Below, piece after piece: positions 7,428 to 14,794 of a stretch of DNA of 31,105 nt (the first letter of the stretch is position 1; each line of letters opens with the position of its first letter). Source of the DNA: an uncultured Muribaculaceae bacterium (GTDB lineage Bacteria; Bacteroidota; Bacteroidia; Bacteroidales; Muribaculaceae); the NCBI GenBank assembly GCA_910584735.1, contig CAJUBM010000018.1, forward strand, positions 1-31,105, written 5' to 3'. The translations under genes and the position numbers were made by a program. A model generated the notes under the pieces. That model worked only from the letters and a program-made list of their open reading frames with translations, was not told the origin of the DNA and searched no databases.

Positions 7428-7685
7428 TTAGAATTCTACAATCAGTATTCGGTAATCGAAGGCCTTTTCGGGGTCTGTGATTTTCTTTTGAGCCAACCAA
7501 AAATGGCTTCTACCGTATCCATATATGAAATATCGGTCAAAATCAGTCCTTTCGGCATAGTCGGTTACCAATCTTCTTAAAGTATCCTCGTTGTGAGCTA
7601 TTAGGATATGGTTCACAAAACCTATCAGCACATCGGCAATATTGTTGTCAAAAATGACGGTTGTATTTTCAAATATCACGTTCAT
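7428..7685 (-). CDS. Small hypothetical protein of mobile-element type
   Basis: This is an 85-aa protein on the minus strand, MNVIFENTTVIFDNNIADVL to the terminal YRILIVEF, with a central NEDTLRRLVTDYAERTDF and YFIYGYGRSHFWLAQKK. Its composition (balanced, with hydrophobic and aromatic clusters) looks coding. I do not recognise the family. It has no signal peptide and no complete membrane span. It sits 11 bp upstream of the DUF3873-like pseudogene, in the same direction, within a cluster of decayed small minus-strand ORFs. That context suggests cargo of a degraded conjugative or mobilizable element. Confidence 0.5.
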   Translation of the reverse strand: MNVIFENTTVIFDNNIADVLIGFVNHILIAHNEDTLRRLVTDYAERTDFDRYFIYGYGRSHFWLAQKKITDPEKAFDYRILIVEF

Positions 7686-7741
7686 AGTTTTTTGGAGTGT
7701 TTGGGGCCTGTGCCATTGCTGGCGCAGGTCGGGTTAAACAT

Positions 7742-7968
7742 TTATGCTGTCATTCTCTCTTTGATTAGTCGGTCGTTGGAGTTCACCAAATCCACAATTC
7801 GGTCGTGGTAGGAGGTGTTCTGATTGTTCCTGCCGTGGCATTACACCACTTTGAGGGTTCGCAAATCAGATGATGTGGAGATTTTTCCGGGTCGGCACGA
7901 ATACTCTTTTGCCACACGTTTATATATGTCAAGTAATTCGTACTTACCCACTTGTCGCAGGTACGCAT
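7742..7968 (-). pseudogene. Frameshifted small ORF, unknown family
   Basis: From ATG 7968 on the minus strand the frame reads MRTCDKWVSTNYLTYINVWQ, then KSIRADPEKSPHHLICEPSK. After that it loses protein-like character. In another frame, from about 7840, the sequence becomes plausible again (HGRNNQNTSYHDRIVDLVNS, then NDRLIKERMTA) and ends at 7742. A frameshift near 7840-7850 would join the two into a protein of about 75 residues. I do not recognise it. It precedes the two other small minus-strand ORFs and shares their accessory character. The reading is tentative. Confidence 0.3.
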
Positions 7969-8007
7969 TAGATTAAAAATGGCCTCCCCGATATTAGAAA
8001 ACCGCTC

Positions 8008-8050
8008 AACGGCATTGAAATAAAAAATGCCGTTACTGTCTGGACGGCAT
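8008..8050 (+). other. Two mutually exclusive hairpins
   Basis: AACGGCATT at 8008-8016 can pair with AATGCCGTT at 8026-8034. Alternatively ATGCCGT at 8027-8033 can pair with ACGGCAT at 8044-8050. The shared central strand means only one can form at a time, as in attenuators. A 48-codon ORF begins 14 bp later at 8064. No ligand-binding structure is recognisable. Confidence 0.35.
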
Positions 8051-8063
8051 CACCGTGAAAAAT

Positions 8064-8210
8064 ATGAGATACAATAAGGGCGATGAAAAAAAGAAAAAGG
8101 AGCGGCAAATCCGGTTAGAATGGATACGCCTGTTTATCGGCAAAGAGAAAAAAATGAAGAGCGCAATCCCGGAACAGGATAATGCCCGGCATTTATCAGA
8201 TCCGAAGTGA
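8064..8210 (+). CDS. Very small charged ORF, doubtful
   Basis: The ORF has 48 codons and reads MRYNKGDEKKKKERQIRLEW, then IRLFIGKEKKMKSAIPEQDN, ending in LSDPK. It is lysine- and glutamate-rich and could form a basic helix. There is no recognisable family. The start follows A-rich sequence (GTGAAAAAT), as is usual in Bacteroidetes, and two alternative hairpins lie just upstream. It may be a real small protein of the accessory region or chance. The stretch 8211-8670 shows no gene I can support. Confidence 0.25.
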   Translation: MRYNKGDEKKKKERQIRLEWIRLFIGKEKKMKSAIPEQDNARHLSDPK

Positions 8211-8670
8211 AGCGGAGGTTGATGATATATGACGGTCTTTATCCCCGTGGATTGAATCATTGGGGACATGGAATATCAGCGTAAGTCGTAAGACGGGTTC
8301 AACCGTCCCCGGTTGGCCCTCTTGCAGCAATGCCGACATTTGATGCTCACCATACCGATGACATGAAAATTGAGCTGTAAAAAGTCAGGTATTGGAAGCC
8401 TGATTTTGCCTGTCTGATATTTCCGTGTTCCACCGATTTTGAGTATTTTTGTGCGCGAAATTGCAAATTGAAAATTGGGCAACTTCTGGAAAGCCACTCC
8501 GGGAAGTCCGCTTCCAAGTATACTTTTCAAGGTCGGTACAGGTAAAACAGGCAAAAGAACGCAGTTAAAAATTCTTAACGGCGGCTAAAAATCACAAAAT
8601 CGTTTCTCTCGGCTTTCCGCCAACTTCCATAGAAGTACACGATTTGTACCCATCTCTCACCAAACCTCTC

Positions 8671-8716
8671 TGATAATCAGCCAATTTGTCCAAATAAGAA
8701 AAAATTGCTAATTTTG
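8671..8716 (+). promoter_or_regulatory. Promoter-like motif, copy C, upstream of topA
   Basis: TGATAATCA at 8671-8679 is followed by a 5-nt gap, TTTG at 8685-8688, 20 nt, and TAATTTTG at 8709-8716. It is the same composite motif as at 176 and 612. It is the best promoter candidate for topA, giving a leader of about 180 nt in which I see no conserved RNA. Alternatively it marks the edge of the accessory region. Confidence 0.5.
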
Positions 8717-8901
8717 CGCCCGAATTTGCCTCATGCCACACATTATTATAATCTGAAGCGTTATAATATGAGGTGTTATCATGATATGGAGCGGCAGCCC
8801 CGGGACGCGAACAAGCACACGGCGCCTGCGGTGCGGACAGCCGACACATCCATGATGGCAAGGATTTACTTTACTGAATTTCTGTTTAATACGATATTGT
8901 G

Positions 8902-11238
8902 ATGCTGAAAAACCTCGTCATTGTCGAGTCTCCCGCCAAGGCCAAGACTATTGGTAAATTTCTCGGCCCGGACTATAAAGTAATGTCAAGTTACGGGCAT
9001 ATCCGTGACCTGCGCAAAAAGAATTTCAGCATCGACACCAACGGCAACGGTGACTTCGAGCCGGTGTATGAGATTCCCGAGGACAAGAAAGCCCTCGTGG
9101 CGGAATTGAAGAAGAACGCGAAGGAGGCACAGATGGTGTGGCTCGCTTCCGATGAAGACCGCGAGGGGGAGGCCATCGCATGGCACCTCTACGAGGTGCT
9201 GGGACTGAAGCCCGAGAACACACGCCGTATCGTGTTCCACGAGATTACGAAGGACGCCATAGTCCACGCCATAGAGAATCCCCGCGAGATTGACGTGAAC
9301 CTCGTCGACGCACAGCAGGCACGCCGCGTACTGGACCGCATCGTGGGCTTCGAGCTAAGCCCCGTGCTGTGGAAGAAAATCAAGCCGTCGCTCTCAGCCG
9401 GACGCGTACAGTCGGTGGCCGTGAGACTGATTATGGAACGTGAGAACGAGATTAAGAATTTCAACGCCGAGGAGTTCTACCGCCTCAACGCCGACTTCCT
9501 CACCGCCGACGGCAAATCCGTACGCGCCGAACTGTCACACCGCATCCCCGACAAGGAGGAGGCTCGCCGCTTCCTGACAGACTGCGCCGACACCAACTTC
9601 ACCGTGTCGCAGGTGAACGTACGCCCGGTAAAGAAAGCCCCGGCACCGCCGTTTACCACCTCCACCCTCCAACAGGAGGCCGCCCGCAAACTCGGTTTCA
9701 CCGTATCGCAGACAATGATGGTGGCCCAGCGCCTGTACGAGGCCGGACACATCACCTACATGCGTACCGACTCGCTCAACCTCTCACAGCTTGCAATCAA
9801 CGCCCTGCAAAAGGAAATAACCTCCTCTCTCGGCGAAAAATATCTCAAGATACGCCACTACCACACATCAACCCGTGGCGCACAGGAAGCACACGAGGCC
9901 ATACGCCCTACCTATATCAACAAGCAGTCTATCGAAGGTACGAGCCAGGAGAAGCGCCTCTACGCCCTGATATGGAAGCGCACGATAGCATCGCAGATGG
10001 CCGATGCCGAGATAGAGAAGACAACCGTCGACATACAGCCAGCCTCCCGCCCGGAACACTTCGTGGCAACGGGCGAGGTGATACGCTTCGACGGCTTCCT
10101 GAAGGTGTACCTCGAAGGGAACGATGACGACAGCGCCGACACCGATGCCGCCGGAATCCTCCCGGCCATGCATAAAGGGGACGCCCTAACCGTCAGCGAA
10201 ATCACTGCGACCCAACGATTCACCCAGCAGCCGCCGCGCTATACCGAGGCATCTCTTGTAAAAAAGATGGAGGAACTCGGCATCGGACGCCCCTCCACAT
10301 ATGCGCCGACAATCTCCACCATACAGCAGCGCGAATACGTTGAAAAAGGTGAGAAAGAGGGTATCGCACGCCACTACAGCATACTTTCCGTGCGCCCCGG
10401 CGCAACAATCATCGAGAAGCAGCGCACCGAGACCATAGCCTCCGAGAAAGGGAAACTCCTCCCAACCGACATAGGGGAAGTTGTGAACGACTTCCTCACC
10501 GACTATTTCCCCAACATCCTTGACTATAATTTCACCGCCCAGATTGAGGAGAAATTCGATGATATAGCCGAGGGCAAACTCCCGTGGCACAAAGAGATAA
10601 AGGATTTCTACGAGGGTTTCCATCCCGAGGTGGACCGCGCCATGGATATACGCCTGGAGCACAAGGTGGGCGAACGCGTTCTCGGCACAGATCCCGCATC
10701 GGGCAAACCCGTATCTGTGAAAATCGGACGCTTCGGCCCTATGATACAGCTTGGCGAGGGTGACAGCGAGGAAAAACCGCAGTTCGCCTCTCTTCTCAAG
10801 GGGCAGTCCATCAGCACCATAACACTGGAGGAAGCCCTCAAACTGTTTGAATTCCCACGCAATATCGGCCAGTTCGAGGACAGCGATGTAGTCGTGGCCA
10901 TAGGACGCTTCGGGCCGTATGTGAAACACAAGTCGAAATTCGTATCCATTCCCAAAGATATGTCACCGGCACATATCACACTTGAAGAGGCGGTGGAACT
11001 GATTGAGGAGAAACGCCGTGCCGAGGCAAACCGAGTGGTGAAGACCTTCGAGGAAGATGCCGATGTGCAGATTCTAAACGGACGTTACGGCATCTACATC
11101 GCCGCCGGCGGCAACAACTACAAGATACCCAAGACCGTGGCTCAGCCGGCCGAACTCACCCTGGAACAATGCCGCGAGATAATCGCCGACCAAGACGCGA
11201 AACCCCGCAAGACCCGTAGCACACGCGCAAAAAAATAA
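8902..11238 (+). CDS. topA: DNA topoisomerase I
   Basis: Type IA topoisomerase, 778 aa, relaxing negatively supercoiled DNA in the cytoplasm. The TOPRIM domain starts at once (LVIVESPAKAKTIGKFLG) with acidic metal residues in ASDEDREGEAIAWH. The cleavage domain carries AGRVQSVAVRL and the active-site Tyr286 in HITYMRTDS. EELGIGRPSTYAPTI follows. The C-terminal part has topoisomerase C-terminal repeats (GRFGPMIQLG, GRFGPYVKHKSKFVSIPK, GRYGIYIAAGG) and no Cys4 zinc fingers, as is usual in Bacteroidetes, ending in a basic tail (KPRKTRSTRAKK). I place the start at ATG 8902; the GTG at 8899 directly precedes it in frame. It is the first gene of the GC-rich core part and probably shares a transcript with the pseudouridine synthase starting 15 bp downstream. 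Confidence 0.97.
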   Translation: MLKNLVIVESPAKAKTIGKFLGPDYKVMSSYGHIRDLRKKNFSIDTNGNGDFEPVYEIPEDKKALVAELKKNAKEAQMVWLASDEDREGEAIAWHLYEVLGLKPENTRRIVFHEITKDAIVHAIENPREIDVNLVDAQQARRVLDRIVGFELSPVLWKKIKPSLSAGRVQSVAVRLIMERENEIKNFNAEEFYRLNADFLTADGKSVRAELSHRIPDKEEARRFLTDCADTNFTVSQVNVRPVKKAPAPPFTTSTLQQEAARKLGFTVSQTMMVAQRLYEAGHITYMRTDSLNLSQLAINALQKEITSSLGEKYLKIRHYHTSTRGAQEAHEAIRPTYINKQSIEGTSQEKRLYALIWKRTIASQMADAEIEKTTVDIQPASRPEHFVATGEVIRFDGFLKVYLEGNDDDSADTDAAGILPAMHKGDALTVSEITATQRFTQQPPRYTEASLVKKMEELGIGRPSTYAPTISTIQQREYVEKGEKEGIARHYSILSVRPGATIIEKQRTETIASEKGKLLPTDIGEVVNDFLTDYFPNILDYNFTAQIEEKFDDIAEGKLPWHKEIKDFYEGFHPEVDRAMDIRLEHKVGERVLGTDPASGKPVSVKIGRFGPMIQLGEGDSEEKPQFASLLKGQSISTITLEEALKLFEFPRNIGQFEDSDVVVAIGRFGPYVKHKSKFVSIPKDMSPAHITLEEAVELIEEKRRAEANRVVKTFEEDADVQILNGRYGIYIAAGGNNYKIPKTVAQPAELTLEQCREIIADQDAKPRKTRSTRAKK

Positions 11239-11253
11239 CCCTACCCCCTACCG

Positions 11254-12210
11254 ATGCAGACAAAGAACAACCGCCGCTCAAAGACCCGTCATATCGCCCC
11301 CGTGAAACCGGGAGCGCAGAAAATGCCGTTCCGCCCCGACACGGTGCTGACCTTCCCGGTCACAGCCGAAACCACGCTGATGGAGCATCTTATCGCATCC
11401 ATGCCCGACCGTAAGCGTATGACGATAAAGGGATTCCTGAAATACGGGCAGGTAATGGCAGCAGGCGAAGTCACCACGCAGTTCGACACACAACTACAAC
11501 CGGGCGACGAGGTGAGGGTGAACATCTCACGACCGTTCGTCACCTTCTACAACCGCCGCATAAAATTGGTATACGAGGACGATGACATCATCGTAATAAA
11601 CAAGGGGTACGGCATACTGTCGATGGGCAACGACAAGGTTCGCGAAGGCACGGCATACTCTATACTGCGCGAATACATCAAGAAGAAAGACCCGCGCAAC
11701 AAACTCTTCATCGTACACCGCCTCGACCAGCATACCTCCGGCCTGATGGTATTCGCCAAAAGCCCGGAAGCCAAGGAGAAACTACAGCACAACTGGAACA
11801 ACATGGTGCTGAAACGCCTGTATGTGTGCGTCACCGAGGGCTACCTTGACCCTGCCGAAGGGGAGGTCAAATCATATCTTGCCGAGAACTCCCAGCACAT
11901 GGTCTACTCTACCGACAACCCCGCCGAGGGGCAGATTGCCTACACCCGCTACCGCACACTGCAGAGAGGCCACGGCTACTCCCTCGTAGAGCTACAGTTG
12001 GAGACAGGCCGCAAGAACCAGATCCGTGTGCACATGCACGACCTGGGACACCCCATTGCCGGCGACCGCAAATACGGCGCCGGGCCGTCCCCGGCCAACC
12101 GCCTGATGCTCCATGCCCAGACCCTCCGCTTCGTCCACCCCATAACCAGCAAGCTGATGGACTTCTCCACCCCCGTCCCCGCCTCTTTCCGTCAACTCGT
12201 GGACCGCTGA
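11254..12210 (+). CDS. RluA-family pseudouridine synthase
   Basis: A 318-aa RNA pseudouridine synthase. A basic N-terminal extension (KNNRRSKTRH) leads into an S4-like region (residues about 35-90, MTIKGFLKYGQVMAAGE and QPGDEVRV). The catalytic domain begins at about 105 (YEDDDIIVINKGYGILSM). The family motif HRLDQHTSGLMVFAK carries the catalytic Asp158. GRKNQIRVHMHDLGHPIAGD is the second hallmark. It converts specific uridines of rRNA or tRNA; the exact target (RluC, RluD or other) cannot be read from the sequence. It lies 15 bp after topA in the same direction, so the two are probably co-transcribed. A copy of the dispersed inverted repeat follows 62 bp downstream, between this gene and a convergent dehydrogenase gene. 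Confidence 0.93.
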   Translation: MQTKNNRRSKTRHIAPVKPGAQKMPFRPDTVLTFPVTAETTLMEHLIASMPDRKRMTIKGFLKYGQVMAAGEVTTQFDTQLQPGDEVRVNISRPFVTFYNRRIKLVYEDDDIIVINKGYGILSMGNDKVREGTAYSILREYIKKKDPRNKLFIVHRLDQHTSGLMVFAKSPEAKEKLQHNWNNMVLKRLYVCVTEGYLDPAEGEVKSYLAENSQHMVYSTDNPAEGQIAYTRYRTLQRGHGYSLVELQLETGRKNQIRVHMHDLGHPIAGDRKYGAGPSPANRLMLHAQTLRFVHPITSKLMDFSTPVPASFRQLVDR

Positions 12211-12272
12211 CTCCCCAATCACCTGTCTCTGAATCTCAACAGATTCTCCCCCATAAAAATCTATCATTTATA

Positions 12273-12450
12273 GTAACTTGGTAGTGGCGCCGGACCTCCG
12301 GGACGGCAGGCCACCCGAAGAACAAAGGCCATAGTCCGCAAGGTAATCCACGGCTACGCCTCTCCGGGTGGCCTGCCGTCCCGGAGGTCCGGCGCCACTA
12401 TAAAGTATGCACTATAAGTATGCACTATAAGTATGCCACTATAAAGTTAC
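12273..12450 (+). repeat. Dispersed inverted-repeat element, copy 2, with expanded right edge
   Basis: The left edge is GTAACTTGGTAGT. The left arm starts at 12282 (TAGTGGCGCCGGACCTCCGG, then GACGGCAGGCCACCCG) and its exact reverse complement ends at 12400: 36 paired bases without mismatch. The loop includes GAAGAACAAAGGCC, GCAAGGTAAT and CGGCTACGCCTC. The right edge ACTATAA is expanded into a tandem array (see 12397-12450) before ending in AAAGTTAC. The terminal GTTAC contains the stop codon of the convergent alcohol dehydrogenase gene. The element separates two convergent genes and could act as a two-way terminator. Confidence 0.9.
12397..12450 (+). repeat. 13-14 bp tandem repeat at the element edge
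   Basis: Four units start with ACTATAA: ACTATAAAGTATGC, ACTATAAGTATGC, ACTATAAGTATGCC and ACTATAAAGTTAC. The first and last match the normal element edge seen at 14750 and 21122. The two middle units are therefore an insertion or expansion peculiar to this copy. Confidence 0.8.
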
Positions 12451-13619
12451 TTAATGACACTGGTGTAGATGGTGCGGGTGTCCTCCGGCTGAAGGGGATA
12501 ATAGGCTCCGGCGGGGATGCCTTTGTTTTCGTGGAAGCGCGTAACCAGCGTGTCTATATCGGGGTTCTCTATGCCTAACTCCGCGATGGTGACGGGGAGG
12601 CCGAGCGAGCGGAAGAAGTCGCGCAGACGGCGCACACCCTCCAGGGCGGCCTCGCGGTCATCGGCAATGTCAACACCGAACACCCTGCGGGCATATTGGG
12701 CTATCTTGAACGGACGTTTCCCGGCCATATACTCCATCCATGCCGGGAACATCACAGCCAGCCCCGCACCGTGGGTCACACCGTAAAGCGCCGACAGTTC
12801 ATGTTCCAGGCCGTGCGAGGCCCAATCCTCGCGGCGCCCGCAACCGCACACGCCGTTATGGGCCAGCGTCCCGGCCCACATGATATTGGCGCGGGCATCG
12901 TAGTTGCCAGGCTCGGCCATTACCCTCGGAGCCTCGGTGATGATAGCCAACAACACCCCTTCAGCCACACGGTCGGTAGTCTCAACCCCCTCCGTGGTAG
13001 AGAAATAGCGCTCCATGATATGCGACATCATATCGGCCACCCCGGCAGCGGTCTGCTCGGCAGGAAGAGTAAACGTGAGTTCGGGATTCATAACGGCGAA
13101 CTTCGGACAGAGCCAGAAGTCGGTCCGTATCGAAATTTTACGTAAGTCGCTCTGCCGGGTTATCACAGAATTTCCCGACCCCTCGCTCCCGGCGGCAGGG
13201 ATGGTCAGCACCACACCTATCGGAAGAGCTTTCCCAACAACGGCCTTGCCACAGAAGAAGTCCCAGAAATCGCCGTCATAAAGCGCACCGGCGGCAATCG
13301 CCTTGGCAGTGTCTATCACCGAGCCGCCCCCCACGGGAAGCAGGCCGTCGACACCCTCGCGCCTTACAATCTCTATCCCCTCGCGCACCAACGGGTCGGT
13401 AGGGTTCGGCTGTACGCCACCCATCTCCACAAACTCCACGCCTACGGCCGTCAGGGATTCCTCCACCCGCCCTAACAGCCCGGAACGACGTGCCGAGCCG
13501 CCGCCATAAACAACCAGCACCTTACGGCACCCCATCTCTCTGACCAGTTCGCCTGTACGGGCTTCGACCCCGCGCCCGAGCACGTAGCGCGTGGGTGAGC
13601 AAAACGTAAAATTATCCAT
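12447..13619 (-). CDS. Iron-containing alcohol dehydrogenase (butanol dehydrogenase type)
   Basis: A 390-aa group III metal-dependent alcohol dehydrogenase. It reduces aldehydes or oxidises alcohols with NAD(P)H in the cytoplasm. The protein begins MDNFTFCSPTRYVLGRGVEA; an in-frame ATG 28 codons upstream adds sequence with no family resemblance, so I prefer 13619. The nucleotide-binding part shows VLVVYGGGSARRSG and GVDGLLPVGGGSVIDTAKAI. Metal ligands are in the C-terminal half: VADMMSHIMERYF, HGLEHELSALYGVTHGAG. Length and motifs fit the YqhD/BdhA subgroup, which usually uses NADPH; cofactor is inference. It is convergent with the pseudouridine synthase, and its stop codon overlaps the edge of the dispersed repeat. 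Upstream lies a hairpin terminator at 13643 that ends the preceding dehydrogenase gene, so this gene is probably transcribed on its own. Confidence 0.95.
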   Translation of the reverse strand: MDNFTFCSPTRYVLGRGVEARTGELVREMGCRKVLVVYGGGSARRSGLLGRVEESLTAVGVEFVEMGGVQPNPTDPLVREGIEIVRREGVDGLLPVGGGSVIDTAKAIAAGALYDGDFWDFFCGKAVVGKALPIGVVLTIPAAGSEGSGNSVITRQSDLRKISIRTDFWLCPKFAVMNPELTFTLPAEQTAAGVADMMSHIMERYFSTTEGVETTDRVAEGVLLAIITEAPRVMAEPGNYDARANIMWAGTLAHNGVCGCGRREDWASHGLEHELSALYGVTHGAGLAVMFPAWMEYMAGKRPFKIAQYARRVFGVDIADDREAALEGVRRLRDFFRSLGLPVTIAELGIENPDIDTLVTRFHENKGIPAGAYYPLQPEDTRTIYTSVIK

Positions 13620-13642
13620 ATGCGGTAAACAAAATATAATCG

Positions 13643-13685
13643 AAAAAACGCGTATGTCCGCGATTATGCAAACATACGCATTTTT
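13643..13685 (-). terminator. Terminator between the two minus-strand dehydrogenase genes
   Basis: GCGTATGT at 13650-13657 pairs perfectly with ACATACGC at 13672-13679 around a 14-nt loop. An A6 tract precedes it and a T5 tract follows, so it can work on both strands. Read on the minus strand it follows the short-chain dehydrogenase gene by about 50 bp. Confidence 0.7.
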
Positions 13686-13732
13686 CGTTAATCCATCTAA
13701 CAAGTCACATGAATATTTTCAATTCGAGCGCT

Positions 13733-14530
13733 TCAGGGCTTTTCCGCACGTAGTTCGGCGGCATGCTCACGCTCCTGCGCGGGAGAGGCTATGGAATCAA
13801 CCTTTATCGGGAGGCGCACCCAAAGCCAGTTAGGGATAAGGCGCCAGAGCCCTACCACGAGGTTCCACCGCCAGTCGATAACCGCCACACGGTTGCGGCG
13901 GCGCACGGCGCGTATTATTCGCTTGGCGGCATAAGGCACCTGCATGGTCATAGGATAGTCGCGGTCGTCATAGAGCAGGGGCGTACGCACCCATCCGGGA
14001 CGTATGTCTGTGAACTTTATATCCAGTTTCTCAACAGTGGCAAGCTGGTTGAGCGCCCTGAGATAACACTGGTCAAAGCATTTCGACGACGAATATGCAG
14101 CCAGGCGACCTATCCCATTCGTTCCGGCAACCGATGTCACGGCGGCGATATGCCCCCGTCCCCCGTTATTGTCGCGGAAATAACGGAAGGCATACCCCGT
14201 CATCCTCGCGAAGCCGGTGACGTTGGTTTCAATCGTTGTAAGCTCCTTACGCGGGTCAAGGGCCACATTCTCATACCCCACGCCGGAGATATGGAAATAT
14301 GTGTCCATCCCGCCGAGACGGTCGATAAGCACACGCAGCAGGCGTGTGGCGTCACGCCGCGTTATATCGATGCTCTCGAACTCCACATTGTCGGGGTACT
14401 GTTCCTTCAACTGCCTCAGAACATCGGTCTTACGTCCGGCCACGCCGACCCTCATGCCCGATGCAGCCAGCTTCCGGGCCACCATCAGACCTATCCCGGA
14501 GGTCGCCCCCATTATAACTACTCGCTTCAT
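13733..14530 (-). CDS. Short-chain dehydrogenase/reductase
   Basis: A 265-aa classical SDR with an NAD(P)-binding Rossmann fold. The cofactor motif is MGATSGIGLMVARKL (residues 7-21), where AGRKTD suggests NADPH. The catalytic residues are Ser133 (AAVTSVAG), Tyr146 and Lys150 (AAYSSSKCFDQ). ISGVGYEN takes the place of the usual NNAG. The C-terminal portion (RRRNRVAVIDWRWNLVVGLW, then RLIPNWLWVRLP) is hydrophobic and basic and may associate with the membrane, as in DltE/YqjQ-type SDRs. The substrate is unknown. It lies downstream of the CotH-domain gene in the same direction, separated from it by a copy of the dispersed inverted repeat. It is followed by a terminator. Confidence 0.93.
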   Translation of the reverse strand: MKRVVIMGATSGIGLMVARKLAASGMRVGVAGRKTDVLRQLKEQYPDNVEFESIDITRRDATRLLRVLIDRLGGMDTYFHISGVGYENVALDPRKELTTIETNVTGFARMTGYAFRYFRDNNGGRGHIAAVTSVAGTNGIGRLAAYSSSKCFDQCYLRALNQLATVEKLDIKFTDIRPGWVRTPLLYDDRDYPMTMQVPYAAKRIIRAVRRRNRVAVIDWRWNLVVGLWRLIPNWLWVRLPIKVDSIASPAQEREHAAELRAEKP

Positions 14531-14625
14531 ATCTCTATCAGTGTTACGTTTTTATCTCTATGAAATATAAACGCACGGAGGTTGCCTCTTGTTGTAAGAA
14601 CCTCCTACCCCTATCGTTATCTGAG

Positions 14626-14762
14626 GTAACTTTTTAGTGGCGCCGGACCTCCGGGACGGCAGGCCACCCGAAGAACAAAGGCAATATTTCGCAAGGTAAT
14701 CCCCGGCTCCGCCTCTTCTGGTGGCCTGCCGTCCCGGAGGTCCGGCGCCACTATAAAGTTAC
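14626..14762 (+). repeat. Dispersed inverted-repeat element, copy 3
   Basis: This complete 137-bp copy is bounded by GTAACTTT on the left and AAAGTTAC on the right, so the terminal inverted repeat continues beyond the GC-rich arms. The left arm starts at 14635 and the right arm ends at about 14751. The loop reads GAAGAACAAAGGCAATATTT, then GCAAGGTAATCCCCGGCTCC, close to copies 2 and 4. It lies between two minus-strand genes: 33 bp after the CotH-domain gene and about 95 bp upstream of the dehydrogenase gene. Confidence 0.92.
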
Positions 14763-14794
14763 CGTTGCCTAATGAATATATCAGGCGGTGAAAA

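Noticed and set aside
8276..8554. 92-aa minus-strand ORF with several Cys and basic residues (IKCRHCCKRANRGR)
   Set aside because: Tempting as a small zinc-binding protein, but only one short CxxCC cluster is present, there is no family match I can recall, and no start context. Left unannotated.
8592..8902. Two short ORFs upstream of topA (8592-8861 minus and 8705-8902 plus)
   Set aside because: The plus-strand one begins inside the -7 box of the promoter motif at 8709-8716. The minus-strand one crosses the promoter. Both look like leader or spacer sequence.
10186..10929. Long 247-aa minus-strand ORF inside topA, and similar long shadows in pheT, the amylase and the M28-SufE gene
   Set aside because: They are antisense shadows produced by the high G+C third positions of strongly coding genes; no domain is visible.
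13763..14563. 266-aa plus-strand ORF opposite the short-chain dehydrogenase gene
   Set aside because: The minus-strand frame has clear SDR motifs (TSGIG, YSSSK). The plus-strand frame is rich in His, Pro and Arg without motifs.
12273..14762. Two repeat copies considered as ends of a composite transposon carrying the dehydrogenases
   Set aside because: The copies have the same orientation, recur elsewhere around unrelated core genes, and there is no transposase or repeated target sequence bounding the segment.
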